NCBI RefSeq assembly: GCF_009807005.1
Contig: NZ_WUBR01000001.1
Location: 62,001 to 126,000, forward strand
Direction: 5' to 3'
DNA length: 64,000 nucleotides
DNA from: Aurantiacibacter rhizosphaerae
Lineage (GTDB): Bacteria; Pseudomonadota; Alphaproteobacteria; Sphingomonadales; Sphingomonadaceae
Shown: piece by piece, positions 55,009-63,682 of the stretch
How positions within the stretch are numbered: position 1 is the first letter of the stretch
Layout of the letters: each line of letters begins with the position of its first letter
Notes under the pieces: generated by a model
Database searches by the model: none
Told to the model about the DNA's origin: nothing
What the model saw: only the letters and a program-made list of their open reading frames with translations
Program-made: the position numbers and the translations under genes

Positions 55009-56751
55009 ATGGCCATTGGCATGTCGCTCTCTCGAATTTGCGCCGCTGCTGCCGCACTCGCTCTTGCTTCCTGCACCACGCCGACGGCTGAAACTGCGGT
55101 CGAAACCTCGGCAGAGGTCGCCGCCGAGCAAAACGAGGTCGCGCCCTTCGTGGTTGCCGCCAATCCGCTGGCAGCGCGCGCCGGGATGGATGTGCTGGAA
55201 CGCGGCGGCAATGCGGCAGACGCGGCGCTGGCGGTGCAGGCGATGCTTTCCCTGGTGGAGCCGCAAAGCTCCGGCATGGGCGGTGGCGCATTCCTGAACT
55301 ACTTCAATGCCGAGGATGGCAGCGTCACCATCTACGACGGCCGCGAAACTGCGCCGGCGCAGGCCAGCCGCACGATGTTCCTCGATAGCAATGGCAAGCC
55401 GCTGGGCTATCGGGAAGCCGTGGTGAGCGGGCGCGCAACGGGCGTTCCCGGCGCTGTCGCCGCGCTGGCCATGCTGCATGAAGAGCACGGCGCCTTGCCG
55501 TGGAATGGCCTGTTCGACGATGCCATTCGCACGGCGGATGAAGGCTTCGTCATCAGCCCACGTTTGGGCAATTTCCTGTCGCGAGACTTTGCACAATTGT
55601 CCCAGCCCGATGCCGCTGCCTATTTCGCGCGACCCGATGGCACGCGCATGCAGACGGGCGATCTGTTGCAGAACCCCGCCTATGCCGATTTTCTTCGCCG
55701 CCTGTCGGCCCATGGCATTTCCGCCCTGTATGAAGGCAGCACGGCGGCGCAGATCGTGCAGCGCACGCGCGCCGCGCCGCGCGGCGGCACCATGACGATG
55801 GCCGATCTTGCGAATTATCGCCCGATAAAGCGCCAGCCGGTGTGCAACCCGTGGCGCGAATTTCGCGTCTGTGCCCCGCCGCCCCCTTCCAGCGGGGCTG
55901 CGCTGCTGCAATTGCTGGCCCTGCTGGAACACACCGATATCGCCGCGCGCGGGCCGGACGATCCGCAGGCCTGGTTCCTGTTCGCAGAGGCCAGCCGCCT
56001 GATGTATGCAGACCGCGATGCCTATTTCGGAGACGGGGACTTCGTGAATGTCCCGGTGGCAGGCCTGCTGGATGCAGATTACGTGGATGCGCGCGCCGCG
56101 CTGATCGGGCCGCGTGCGGCAACAAGCGTGCAGCCGGGCAATCCGGCGGGGGCAGGGCAGGTGTTGGACGATCTGACGCAGGAGCCTGCGGGCACATCGC
56201 ATTTCATCGTGCGCGACGGGCAGGGCAATGTCCTGTCCATCACCACCACGGTGGAATCCATTTTCGGCACCGGGCGCATGGTGGATGGCTTCTTCCTCAA
56301 TAACCAGCTGACCGATTTTGCCTTCAACCCCCTGCAACCCAATGGGGACGAATCGCCCAATGCCGTGGCACCGGGCAAGCGTCCGCGATCATCCATGTCG
56401 CCGCTGATCCTGCTTGATGAGGACGGGCACTTCGCTGGTGCCATCGGTTCTGCCGGGGGCAATTCGATCCTTGCCTATGTGGCCAAATCGCTGGTGGCCG
56501 CGGTGGACTGGGGTCTGCCAATGCAGACCGCGCTGGCGCAGCCCAACCTTGTGGCGCGCGGCGATCGGCCTGGCGGAGAGGTGGGCGCATTCGATCCGGC
56601 AATCCTTGAAGGGCTGGCGGAACGCGGGATAGACCTTGCGCCCGGACAGGGAGAGGATTCTGGCGTTCACGCCGTGCTGATCCGCAATGGCGAAGTGGAC
56701 GGCGGATATGATCCGCGCCGCGAAGGCGTTGTGCTGGTGGGTGAACGCTAG
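55009..56751 (+). CDS. ggt: gamma-glutamyltransferase
   Basis: The 580-residue periplasmic lipoprotein has a lipobox ALALASC with Cys22 as the lipidated residue. It autocleaves at the Thr near residue 395 (GTSHFIVRDGQGNVLSITTT), which becomes the N-terminal nucleophile of the small subunit. The large-subunit region has VEPQSSGMGGGAFLNYF and YDGRETAPA. Gamma-glutamyltransferase hydrolyses or transfers the gamma-glutamyl group of glutathione. I chose the ATG at 55009, which follows an AGGTGG site. Its stop overlaps the pyrD end by four bases (convergent). Confidence 0.92.
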   Translation: MAIGMSLSRICAAAAALALASCTTPTAETAVETSAEVAAEQNEVAPFVVAANPLAARAGMDVLERGGNAADAALAVQAMLSLVEPQSSGMGGGAFLNYFNAEDGSVTIYDGRETAPAQASRTMFLDSNGKPLGYREAVVSGRATGVPGAVAALAMLHEEHGALPWNGLFDDAIRTADEGFVISPRLGNFLSRDFAQLSQPDAAAYFARPDGTRMQTGDLLQNPAYADFLRRLSAHGISALYEGSTAAQIVQRTRAAPRGGTMTMADLANYRPIKRQPVCNPWREFRVCAPPPPSSGAALLQLLALLEHTDIAARGPDDPQAWFLFAEASRLMYADRDAYFGDGDFVNVPVAGLLDADYVDARAALIGPRAATSVQPGNPAGAGQVLDDLTQEPAGTSHFIVRDGQGNVLSITTTVESIFGTGRMVDGFFLNNQLTDFAFNPLQPNGDESPNAVAPGKRPRSSMSPLILLDEDGHFAGAIGSAGGNSILAYVAKSLVAAVDWGLPMQTALAQPNLVARGDRPGGEVGAFDPAILEGLAERGIDLAPGQGEDSGVHAVLIRNGEVDGGYDPRREGVVLVGER

Positions 56752-57785
56752 GGCGCTTCGCTGCCCACGGCCTGTGCGATTGAGGTAAAGCCGTCGCGCT
56801 TCATCAGTTTTACCAGCCCCTTGGTAAGCTGCTTGGCAATGCCGGGGCCGCGATAGGTCATGGCGCTGTACAGCTGCACGAGGCTGGCGCCTGCCCGGAT
56901 GCGCTCCCACGCATCTTCCGCCGTCGCGATGCCGCCAACGCCCACCAGCGGCACCGCACCGCCGGCGGCCTTGCGAAAGGCGCGCAGCGTTTCCAGCGCC
57001 AGGGGCTTTAGCGGTGCCCCCGAGAGACCGCCGGTTTCGCGTGCTGCGGCAGAGGCGAGTTCTGGCCGTGAAATCGTGGTGTTGGCCACGATCAGCGCGC
57101 CCAGTTTCTTGTCCATCGCGATGCGGGTGATCGCATCCACATCCGCCGGTTGCAGATCAGGCGCCACCTTCAGGAACACGGGCGGACCTGTCTCGCCGCG
57201 CGCTTCCAGCACACCGTCCAGCAATTCCACCAATGCCCCCTCGTCCTGCAGGGCGCGCAGGCCGGGCGTGTTGGGGCTGGAAATGTTGACGGCCAGATAG
57301 GTGGCGTCTGGCGCCATGATGCGCGTCATCGCGGCGTAATCGGCAATGCGATCCGCGCTGTCCTTGTTGGCGCCGATATTGATGCCGAGCACACCCGGCC
57401 TGTCTCCGCGCGCAGCGACTCGCACCGCGGCAGCCTCTGCCCCGCCATTGTTGAATCCCATGCGATTGATCACCGCGCGGTCTTTTTCCAGCCGGAACAG
57501 GCGCGGCTTCGGATTGCCCGACTGTGGCAGCGGCGTGATGGAGCCGACCTCCACGAAGCCGAAGCCCAGCCCCAGCAGCGCGTCTGCCACCTCAGCATCC
57601 TTGTCGAACCCGGCGGCCATGCCAACCGGATTGGGAAAGGTAATCCCGGCCACCGTGGTTTCCAGCGGACCGCCGGGACGCGCGGGTTTCCCGGCGGGCA
57701 GCGCCTTCAGCGCCTTTATCGCGATGGTGTGCGCGCGCTCTGCATCGAGCGTGAAAAGGGCAGGGCGGATAAGCGAATAGAACAT
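56748..57785 (-). CDS. pyrD: dihydroorotate dehydrogenase (quinone, class 2)
   Basis: The 345-residue membrane-associated flavoenzyme oxidises dihydroorotate to orotate in pyrimidine synthesis, passing electrons to ubiquinone. The N-terminal helix MFYSLIRPALFTLDAERAH anchors it; the FMN barrel includes NPVGMAAGFDKDAEVADALL, the class 2 catalytic-Ser loop VNISSPNTPGLRALQ, and GVGGIATAEDAWERI. I chose the ATG at 57785, which follows an AAGGGGG site. The frame stays open upstream but lacks homology. Confidence 0.95.
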   Translation of the reverse strand: MFYSLIRPALFTLDAERAHTIAIKALKALPAGKPARPGGPLETTVAGITFPNPVGMAAGFDKDAEVADALLGLGFGFVEVGSITPLPQSGNPKPRLFRLEKDRAVINRMGFNNGGAEAAAVRVAARGDRPGVLGINIGANKDSADRIADYAAMTRIMAPDATYLAVNISSPNTPGLRALQDEGALVELLDGVLEARGETGPPVFLKVAPDLQPADVDAITRIAMDKKLGALIVANTTISRPELASAAARETGGLSGAPLKPLALETLRAFRKAAGGAVPLVGVGGIATAEDAWERIRAGASLVQLYSAMTYRGPGIAKQLTKGLVKLMKRDGFTSIAQAVGSEAP

Positions 57786-57924
57786 GTCGCCCCCTTGGCA
57801 GCATGGCGCACTGTCGCGCAATCCCCTGCTCTCTACCACCACCATGAATTAACAAATGCTATTGCGGATTATTATTAAAATTGACGTGATTCACGTAAAA
57901 TGACGCCTTCTTACAATTGCTGAG

Positions 57925-58037
57925 CGCAAGAATCGCGTAGCTGGTTCTTGCGACCCGAAGGGCTCGAGGCGCTTATTGCCATGAGTTCTCTACTTGAACA
58001 GGGCGGCTCACCTTTCGAGGGGAGCCGCCCTTTTTTT
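57925..58037 (+). ncRNA. candidate small RNA or 5' attenuator with two hairpins
   Basis: On the plus strand a first hairpin (CGCAAGAA / TTCTTGCG, 8-bp stem, 57925-57952) is followed by a perfect intrinsic terminator. No gene lies upstream on this strand within the gap, so the terminated transcript must start inside it. Either it is an independent small RNA, or the terminator is a transcription attenuator for the DUF885 gene 67 bases downstream. The transcript start is unknown; 57925 is only the first structured base. A TTGACG -35-like element is at 57881 but has no good -10. Confidence 0.55.
58001..58037 (+). terminator. strong intrinsic terminator
   Basis: GGGCGGCTC / GAGCCGCCC is a perfect 9-bp stem with a 12-base loop, followed by seven T on the plus strand. 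It is the best terminator in the window, yet no gene precedes it on this strand nearer than ggt, which ends 1.25 kb earlier and is convergent with pyrD. Confidence 0.9.
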
Positions 58038-58104
58038 GTGGGCTTCCGGTAATCGCCCGCATCCTCTAGGTCTGGCGCACCAATAAAGAGGACGCAGCCC
58101 CCCA

Positions 58105-59910
58105 ATGATCCGCCAGACATTTCGACTCGCACTGACATTTTCCAGCGCGCTTGCCCTTGCCGCCTGCGCCACCACCGCGGACATGGGCAATGGCGATATG
58201 GCCGCGGCGCAACCGCAGGTGCCAGCCGATATCGGCACGTTCTTCGAACAATATAACGAAGCGCAACTGGCGCTTTCGCCTGAGACGAAGGCCTATCGCG
58301 GCATTCGCGATGTGGATTACAGCAAGTGGAACGACCGCAGCGAAGCGGCAGACGAGGCGCGCGATGCCCTGCGCGATGAATGGCTGGAACGGATGCGCGC
58401 AGGCTATGATCTTGCCAGCCTCTCGCCAGAGGATCAGCTGTCCTATCGCCTGTTCGAAGCGACGGCAGAACGATCGGCCCTGCTTGATCCCTTCCAGGAC
58501 TACGGCTGGTTCTTCGATCAGATGAATGGCGAGCAGAGCGGTATTCCCGCTTTCCTGATCAACACCCATGCCGTGCAGGATGTGAGCCAGGCGCGCGATT
58601 ACATCGCCCGGATCGAGGGGATTGCCCCGCTGCTGAACACGCTGATCGCCCGTTCCGCCCTGCGCGCCGATAATGGCGTGATGCCGCCGGACTGGGTCTA
58701 TCCCTATGTCCTGTCCGATATTCGCAACATGCTGGATGCGGGCACGGACAACGCCGTGCTGGAGGATTTCCGCAGCAAGGTGGCTGAACTGGATATCGAC
58801 GATGCCCAGCGCGCCGCACTTGTTGCCGATGCGCAGGCCGCCTGGCGTGACAATGCGGCCCCGGCCTACGCCCGCCTTCTCACAGAAATGCAGCGCCAGC
58901 AGGCGATGGCACCGGACAAGGACGGGATCTGGCGCTTTCCCGAAGGCGCGGCCTATTATGATGCGCTGCTGGAATATTACACCACCACCGAACTGACCGC
59001 AGACGAGATCCACAATATCGGCCTGCGCGAAGTGGAGCGTATTCACAATGAAATGCGCTTCATTATGCAGGAGGTTGGCTTTACCGGCACCCTGCAGGAA
59101 TTCTTCGAATTCACCCGCAGCGATCCGCGTTTCTATCACACCAGCCGGGAGGATTACCTTGCGGAGGTGAGCGGCGTGATGGACGCGATGGAAGCGCGCC
59201 TGCCCGATTATTTCATCACCCTGCCGGAATATGAATTGCAGGTAAAAGCCGTGGAGGCCTTCCGCGAACAGAGCGCGGGCAAGGCCTTCTACCAGTCGCC
59301 CGCCACCGATGGATCGCGGCCCGGCACCTATTACGTGAACCTGTATGACCTCAACTCCATGAGCCGGAACGAGCTGGAGGCGCTGGCCTATCACGAGGGT
59401 CTGCCCGGCCATCACTTGCAGCGCGGCATCCAGACAGGGCTCGGCGATCTGCCGCCCTTCCGCCGCTATGGCGGCTTCACCGCCTATACCGAAGGATGGG
59501 GCCTCTATTCGGAGGAATTGGGCAAGGACATGGGCTTCTACACCGATCCCTATTCCGATTTTGGCCGCCTGCAGATGGAACTGTGGCGCGCGGCGCGGCT
59601 GGTGGTGGATACGGGCCTCCATTCCAAGCGCTGGAGCCGCGAGGAAGCCATCGCCTATCTGCAAGAAAACACGCCCAATCCCGAAGGCGATATCCGCAAG
59701 GCCATCGAACGGTATACCGTCTATCCCGGACAGGCGACTGCCTATATGATCGGCAAGCTAAAGATCATGGAATTGCGCGAACGGGCGCGCGAGGCATTCG
59801 GGGAGGATTTCGACATTCGCCAGTTCCACGAACTGGTGCTGGCCAACGGACCTGTTCCCCTGTCCATACTGGAAGAACAGGTCGACGCATGGATTGAAGA
59901 GAAGAGCTGA
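58105..59910 (+). CDS. DUF885 family lipoprotein, putative metallopeptidase
   Basis: The 601-residue lipoprotein has a lipobox LALAAC with lipidated Cys21. The catalytic-like motif AYHEGLPGHHLQRGI near residue 430 carries the HExxxxHH arrangement seen in DUF885 proteins, which look like zinc metallopeptidases with a helical fold. Other family segments are YTEGWGLYSEELGKDMGFY and PGQATAYMIGKLKIMELRE. Substrate unknown, probably peptides in the periplasm. Its leader contains the candidate attenuator. Confidence 0.88.
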   Translation: MIRQTFRLALTFSSALALAACATTADMGNGDMAAAQPQVPADIGTFFEQYNEAQLALSPETKAYRGIRDVDYSKWNDRSEAADEARDALRDEWLERMRAGYDLASLSPEDQLSYRLFEATAERSALLDPFQDYGWFFDQMNGEQSGIPAFLINTHAVQDVSQARDYIARIEGIAPLLNTLIARSALRADNGVMPPDWVYPYVLSDIRNMLDAGTDNAVLEDFRSKVAELDIDDAQRAALVADAQAAWRDNAAPAYARLLTEMQRQQAMAPDKDGIWRFPEGAAYYDALLEYYTTTELTADEIHNIGLREVERIHNEMRFIMQEVGFTGTLQEFFEFTRSDPRFYHTSREDYLAEVSGVMDAMEARLPDYFITLPEYELQVKAVEAFREQSAGKAFYQSPATDGSRPGTYYVNLYDLNSMSRNELEALAYHEGLPGHHLQRGIQTGLGDLPPFRRYGGFTAYTEGWGLYSEELGKDMGFYTDPYSDFGRLQMELWRAARLVVDTGLHSKRWSREEAIAYLQENTPNPEGDIRKAIERYTVYPGQATAYMIGKLKIMELRERAREAFGEDFDIRQFHELVLANGPVPLSILEEQVDAWIEEKS

Positions 59911-59937
59911 CGCAACATTAGCCGAGGGGGTCGCGCG

Positions 59938-60831
59938 ATGAAACGGGAAATCATGCCGGGCGGAGAGCTTACTCCGCCCAACCAGATTGAAATCGATTAT
60001 TTCGAGACTGAAGGCGACATCGCCAAGCTGGTTACCGTTTTCTATCACTTCCGCTGCGATGATCCGGTGGTGCGGGATATCCAGCCCGCTGCCATCGGCC
60101 ACCTCTCGCTGTTTCCCAGGGGCAAGGGCAAGATGTTCCTGCCCGATGGCGGGCATGACACCTCGCAGGAGGTGAACCTGCTCACCCCGCTCTCCTGCGC
60201 CTTGCCGATCGAGGTGGACGGCCCGTTTCACGCTGTGGGCGCCGCGCTTTCTCCGCTGGGCTGGGCAGCGCTGACCGGGCTGCATGCGCAGGGTCATGCG
60301 AACCGGCTGTACAAGGCCGCCGACTGGATGGATCCGGAGATCGAGGATATCGGCACCGGCCTGTGCGCCGCCTATCGCGACGGAACGGCCAGCGCGGCCG
60401 ACATGGTTGAGGCGCTGACCGGCTTCATCCTCACACGTGCCAAGCTGCCGCGTCCGCGCCATTTGCAACTGATGGCAAGCGTGGGTGATTGGCTGGCGGG
60501 ACAGATGCTGCCCGCTGTTGAAGACCTTTATGCCGCAAGCACCTTCTCCCGCCGTCAGACGCAGCGGCTGGTGGAGCAGTATTTCGGCGTGCCGCCTGTA
60601 ACCCTGCGCCGCAAATACCGCGCCCTGCGCGCTGCCGCAGCACTGTCCCGGCCTGTTCTTTCGGCAGAGGAGGAGGCGGTGATCTATGACGCGTTCTACG
60701 ATCAGCCGCACATGATCCACGAAATCCGCGAATTCGTGGGCCGCACGCCTGCGCGGCTGTGCGATGACGGGTCTCCCTATCTGAAAGAACTGATCGACAA
60801 GAAGAACCTGCGCGAACTGGGCAGGGGCTGA
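59938..60831 (+). CDS. AraC family transcriptional regulator
   Basis: The 297-residue regulator has an N-terminal sensor-like domain and a C-terminal double helix-turn-helix: DLYAASTFSRRQTQRLVEQY then FGVPPVTLRRKYRALRAAAA (about residues 200-240), which is the AraC/XylS DNA-binding part. The ligand and targets are not evident. A GAGGGGG site precedes the ATG. It lies 27 bases after the DUF885 gene, so they may share a transcript. Confidence 0.88.
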   Translation: MKREIMPGGELTPPNQIEIDYFETEGDIAKLVTVFYHFRCDDPVVRDIQPAAIGHLSLFPRGKGKMFLPDGGHDTSQEVNLLTPLSCALPIEVDGPFHAVGAALSPLGWAALTGLHAQGHANRLYKAADWMDPEIEDIGTGLCAAYRDGTASAADMVEALTGFILTRAKLPRPRHLQLMASVGDWLAGQMLPAVEDLYAASTFSRRQTQRLVEQYFGVPPVTLRRKYRALRAAAALSRPVLSAEEEAVIYDAFYDQPHMIHEIREFVGRTPARLCDDGSPYLKELIDKKNLRELGRG

Positions 60832-60911
60832 TCAGGCCGCTCGAAGGTGCAAATCGCTAACGACTCGCAACAAGCGGAAATGGCTTGATTACGTAGGTTT
60901 TACGCATAGGT

Positions 60912-60938
60912 GACCAATCAGAACAATTTGGTCTGATT
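60912..60938. promoter_or_regulatory. overlapping inverted repeats upstream of rrf2
   Basis: AATCAGA-ACAATTTGG-TCTGATT (60916-60938) is a 7-bp inverted repeat, and GACCAA...TTGGTC (60912-60933) is a second one sharing bases with it. The pair ends eight bases before the rrf2 ATG, so it is a good candidate for the operator used by Rrf2 to autoregulate the suf operon. Confidence 0.6.
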
Positions 60939-60945
60939 AGAAACA

Positions 60946-61362
60946 ATGCGCCTTTCGAACCTTGCAGATTACGCCGTCGTCACGATGAGCCAGGCTGCCC
61001 GCCATTGCGGCGGTGGGCGCACAAGTGCGGCTGAACTGGCCGAACAATCGGGCCTGCCTGTCCCCACCGTGCAAAAGGTGGTGAGCAAGCTGACGGCGGC
61101 TGGCCTGCTGCGCTCCACCCGCGGCACCGGCGGTGGGCTGCAACTGGCGCGCCCGGCGGCGGCTATTAGCCTGGCTGACATTGTAGAGGCGGTGGAGGGG
61201 CCGATTGCGCTCACCTCCTGCGTGGATGGCGGACGGCATGATTGCGCGCTGGAGGGCAGCTGCGCGGTGCAGCCGCACTGGCCGATCGTGAACACAGCTT
61301 TGCGCAGCGCACTGGCGGATGTCTCGCTGGTGCAGCTGGCAAGAACGGAAGAAATGGCATGA
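60946..61362 (+). CDS. Rrf2-family iron-sulfur regulator of the SUF operon
   Basis: The 138-residue regulator has an N-terminal winged helix ([40 protein letters not shown]) and a cluster-binding loop with Cys92, Cys100 and Cys106, spaced like the IscR cysteines (92, 98, 104). It should sense cellular iron-sulfur status and repress or activate the suf genes that follow. Its stop overlaps the sufB ATG (ATGA). The family is the IscR/SufR branch; which is uncertain. Confidence 0.93.
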   Translation: MRLSNLADYAVVTMSQAARHCGGGRTSAAELAEQSGLPVPTVQKVVSKLTAAGLLRSTRGTGGGLQLARPAAAISLADIVEAVEGPIALTSCVDGGRHDCALEGSCAVQPHWPIVNTALRSALADVSLVQLARTEEMA

Positions 61363-62855
61363 ACGAACAAGTCGAACTGAAGGCCAAGCCCGAACGGGAT
61401 GCCGAGGCACGCGAGGCAGCCGACAAGGCCGCCGAGTACGAGCATGGCTGGTCCTCCGATATCGAAACCGAATTTGCGGAGAAGGGTCTGAACGAAGACA
61501 CCGTCCGCTTCATCTCGGCCAAGAAGAAAGAGCCGGAATGGATGCTGGACTGGCGCCTGAAGGCCTTCCGTCTGTGGCAGGAGATGGAGGAGCCGAACTG
61601 GGCCAAGCTCGGCTACCCGGAAATCGATTACCAGGATGCCTATTACTACGCTGCGCCCAAGAAGAAGGAGCAGCTGGAATCGCTCGACGAACTCGATCCG
61701 GAGATCAAGTCCGTCTACGACAAGCTGGGCATTCCCTTGGCAGAGCAGGAAGTGCTGGCCGGCGTGAAAGGCGCGCGCAAGGTTGCCGTGGACGCGGTGT
61801 TCGACTCCGTATCCGTCGCCACGACTTTCCGCGAGGAATTGAAGAAGGCGGGCGTCATCTTCCTTTCCATCAGTGAGGCCCTGCAAGAGCATCCTGACCT
61901 GGTGAAGAAGTGGCTGGGCAAGGTCGTGCCCACGCGCGACAACTATTTCGCCTGCCTCAACGCTGCGGTCTTTTCCGACGGCACCTTCGTCTACATCCCC
62001 GAGGGCGTTCGCTGCCCGATGGAACTGTCCACCTATTTCCGCATCAATGCGGAGAACACCGGCCAGTTCGAACGCACGCTGATCATCGCCGAAAAGGGCA
62101 GCTACGTCAGCTATCTGGAAGGCTGCACCGCGCCCATGCGTGACGAGAACCAGCTGCACGCCGCAGTGGTGGAACTGGTCGCCATGGAAGATGCGGAGAT
62201 CAAGTATTCCACCGTGCAGAACTGGTATCCCGGCAATTCCGAAGGCGTGGGCGGGATCTACAACTTCGTGACCAAGCGTGGCCTCTGCCAGGGCGCACGG
62301 TCCAAGATTTCGTGGACGCAGGTGGAAACCGGCAGCGCGGTGACGTGGAAATACCCGTCCTGCGTGCTGAACGGGGTGGACAGCGTGGGCGAGTTCTACT
62401 CCGTCGCCGTGACCAACAATCACCAGCAGGCCGACACCGGCACAAAGATGATCCACAATGCCAGCGGCACCCGCTCCACCATCATCTCCAAGGGGATTTC
62501 GGCTGGCAAGAGCAACAACACCTATCGCGGCCGCGTGGCGATTGCCGCCAATGCCGACAATTGCCGCAATTATACCGAGTGCGACAGCCTGCTGCTGGGC
62601 AGCGAATGCGGCGCGCACACCGTGCCCTATATCGAGGTGAAGAACCCCACCGCCCAGATCGAGCACGAGGCAACCACCAGCAAGATCAGCGACGATCAGC
62701 TGTTCTACGCCATGCAGCGCGGCTTGGGTGAGGAAGAGGCCGTGGCGCTGATCGTCAACGGCTTCGCCAAGGAAGTGCTGAAAGAGCTGCCGATGGAATT
62801 TGCGGTCGAAGCGCAGAAGCTGCTGGCGATCTCGCTTGAGGGGAGCGTGGGGTGA
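61359..62855 (+). CDS. sufB: SufB, iron-sulfur cluster assembly scaffold
   Basis: The 498-residue scaffold of the SufBCD complex assembles clusters from persulfide sulfur and iron. Typical stretches are [76 protein letters not shown], and [20 protein letters not shown] with conserved Cys. I chose the ATG at 61359 because it overlaps the rrf2 stop and matches the family start; the length is close to E. coli SufB (495). Confidence 0.97.
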   Translation: MNEQVELKAKPERDAEAREAADKAAEYEHGWSSDIETEFAEKGLNEDTVRFISAKKKEPEWMLDWRLKAFRLWQEMEEPNWAKLGYPEIDYQDAYYYAAPKKKEQLESLDELDPEIKSVYDKLGIPLAEQEVLAGVKGARKVAVDAVFDSVSVATTFREELKKAGVIFLSISEALQEHPDLVKKWLGKVVPTRDNYFACLNAAVFSDGTFVYIPEGVRCPMELSTYFRINAENTGQFERTLIIAEKGSYVSYLEGCTAPMRDENQLHAAVVELVAMEDAEIKYSTVQNWYPGNSEGVGGIYNFVTKRGLCQGARSKISWTQVETGSAVTWKYPSCVLNGVDSVGEFYSVAVTNNHQQADTGTKMIHNASGTRSTIISKGISAGKSNNTYRGRVAIAANADNCRNYTECDSLLLGSECGAHTVPYIEVKNPTAQIEHEATTSKISDDQLFYAMQRGLGEEEAVALIVNGFAKEVLKELPMEFAVEAQKLLAISLEGSVG

Positions 62856-63412
62856 CCGAACGCAAGAAACTGCAACTGCGCGATCCTTCCGAAACCGCCG
62901 AAGCCCCCGCGATCAAGAAGCGTGGGCGCGGTTGGGAAATCAGCGACAAGCGGCTCGACAATTTGCATGAGCAGGCGCGCAAGATGCGGCGTCATGCCTC
63001 CGAGGCGCACAAGGCGCTGGCGGAGCGCTTTTCCAAGGCGGCTCTGGGTCGCCACACCTTCAAGCGGTTCGCCGTGGTGGGCAGCGCGATCGTCGACTTC
63101 AATTGCCACACGCTCGGCATGGCCATCGTGATTGACGAGGAAGGCGACGACGAGAAGCTTAATCGCCGCCGCGACAAGTCACTGGAAGCCGTAGGCGTGA
63201 AGGTGATGCACATCAAGGCCGCCGATATCCTTGAAAATATGGACGATGTGCTGGCCCGCATCACCGCCGGAATGCGCCTGCGCATTGCCGACAAGGGCGA
63301 GGCCCGCCGCCGCCACGAGTCCGAACATCCGCGCCAGTCCCGCCCCCGCTACGATCGCGACGGCAACGGCCCGCCGCGCGGCGATCGCGGCAACAGGGGC
63401 GAGCGAGGGTGA
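62852..63412 (+). CDS. DUF559 (VSR/endonuclease-like) domain protein in the suf operon
   Basis: The 186-residue protein has a basic N-terminus, a central restriction-endonuclease-like fold ([20 protein letters not shown], then [20 protein letters not shown], with the Asp and Glu pattern of DUF559), and a C-terminal tail rich in Arg, Gly and Asp that may bind RNA or DNA. GTG start overlapping the sufB stop (GTGA). Nuclease activity is only predicted. Presence between sufB and sufC suggests a link to cluster assembly, function unknown. Confidence 0.8.
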   Translation: MTERKKLQLRDPSETAEAPAIKKRGRGWEISDKRLDNLHEQARKMRRHASEAHKALAERFSKAALGRHTFKRFAVVGSAIVDFNCHTLGMAIVIDEEGDDEKLNRRRDKSLEAVGVKVMHIKAADILENMDDVLARITAGMRLRIADKGEARRRHESEHPRQSRPRYDRDGNGPPRGDRGNRGERG

Positions 63413-63415
63413 CGC

Positions 63416-63682
63416 ATGAGTGCATCGATCGACAGGCTGGTCGCCATGGCGAAGGGTGAGGGCATGACCGGCGAACTGGTCCACTGGACCAAGGCCGACG
63501 TGTGGACCTTCCAGGGCCCCATGCCGGACGCCATCATGGCGGCAGGCACGGCAGACCCGGCGGTCGACTATTACTGGCAGGCCGCCAACGGCCCGCATCG
63601 GGAAGACACAGGATTTATCGACGGCGCGGCAAAAATCGCGATCTCGTTTGACAAAAAGAAAGACGACAATGCTGAAAATTGA
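63416..63682 (+). CDS. small protein in the suf operon, unknown
   Basis: The 88-residue protein (starts MSASIDRLVAMAKGEGMTGE, includes HWTKADVWTFQGPMPDAIMA) has no membrane segment, signal peptide or Cys. I recognise no family. It lies between the DUF559-like gene and sufC and its end overlaps sufC by 14 bases, so it is translated as part of the suf operon. Confidence 0.7.
   Translation: MSASIDRLVAMAKGEGMTGELVHWTKADVWTFQGPMPDAIMAAGTADPAVDYYWQAANGPHREDTGFIDGAAKIAISFDKKKDDNAEN

Larger units (their letters stand above)
57786..58104. other. 319-bp intergenic region with a candidate small RNA
   Basis: The gap between the pyrD start and the DUF885 gene holds the pyrD promoter, a 13-bp palindrome ACGTGA-T-TCACGT at 57884-57896 that looks like an operator, and the hairpin-plus-terminator transcript candidate listed separately. 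No protein-coding gene is supported. Confidence 0.6.

Noticed and set aside
57981-58052. A 23-codon ATG frame running through the terminator (MSSLLEQGG...)
   Set aside because: No ribosome site at proper spacing, and it would have to be translated through the terminator stem; a leader peptide cannot be excluded but is not supported.
58066-59664. A 532-codon open frame antisense to the DUF885 gene
   Set aside because: The sense gene has a lipobox, family motifs and a good start; the antisense product has none.
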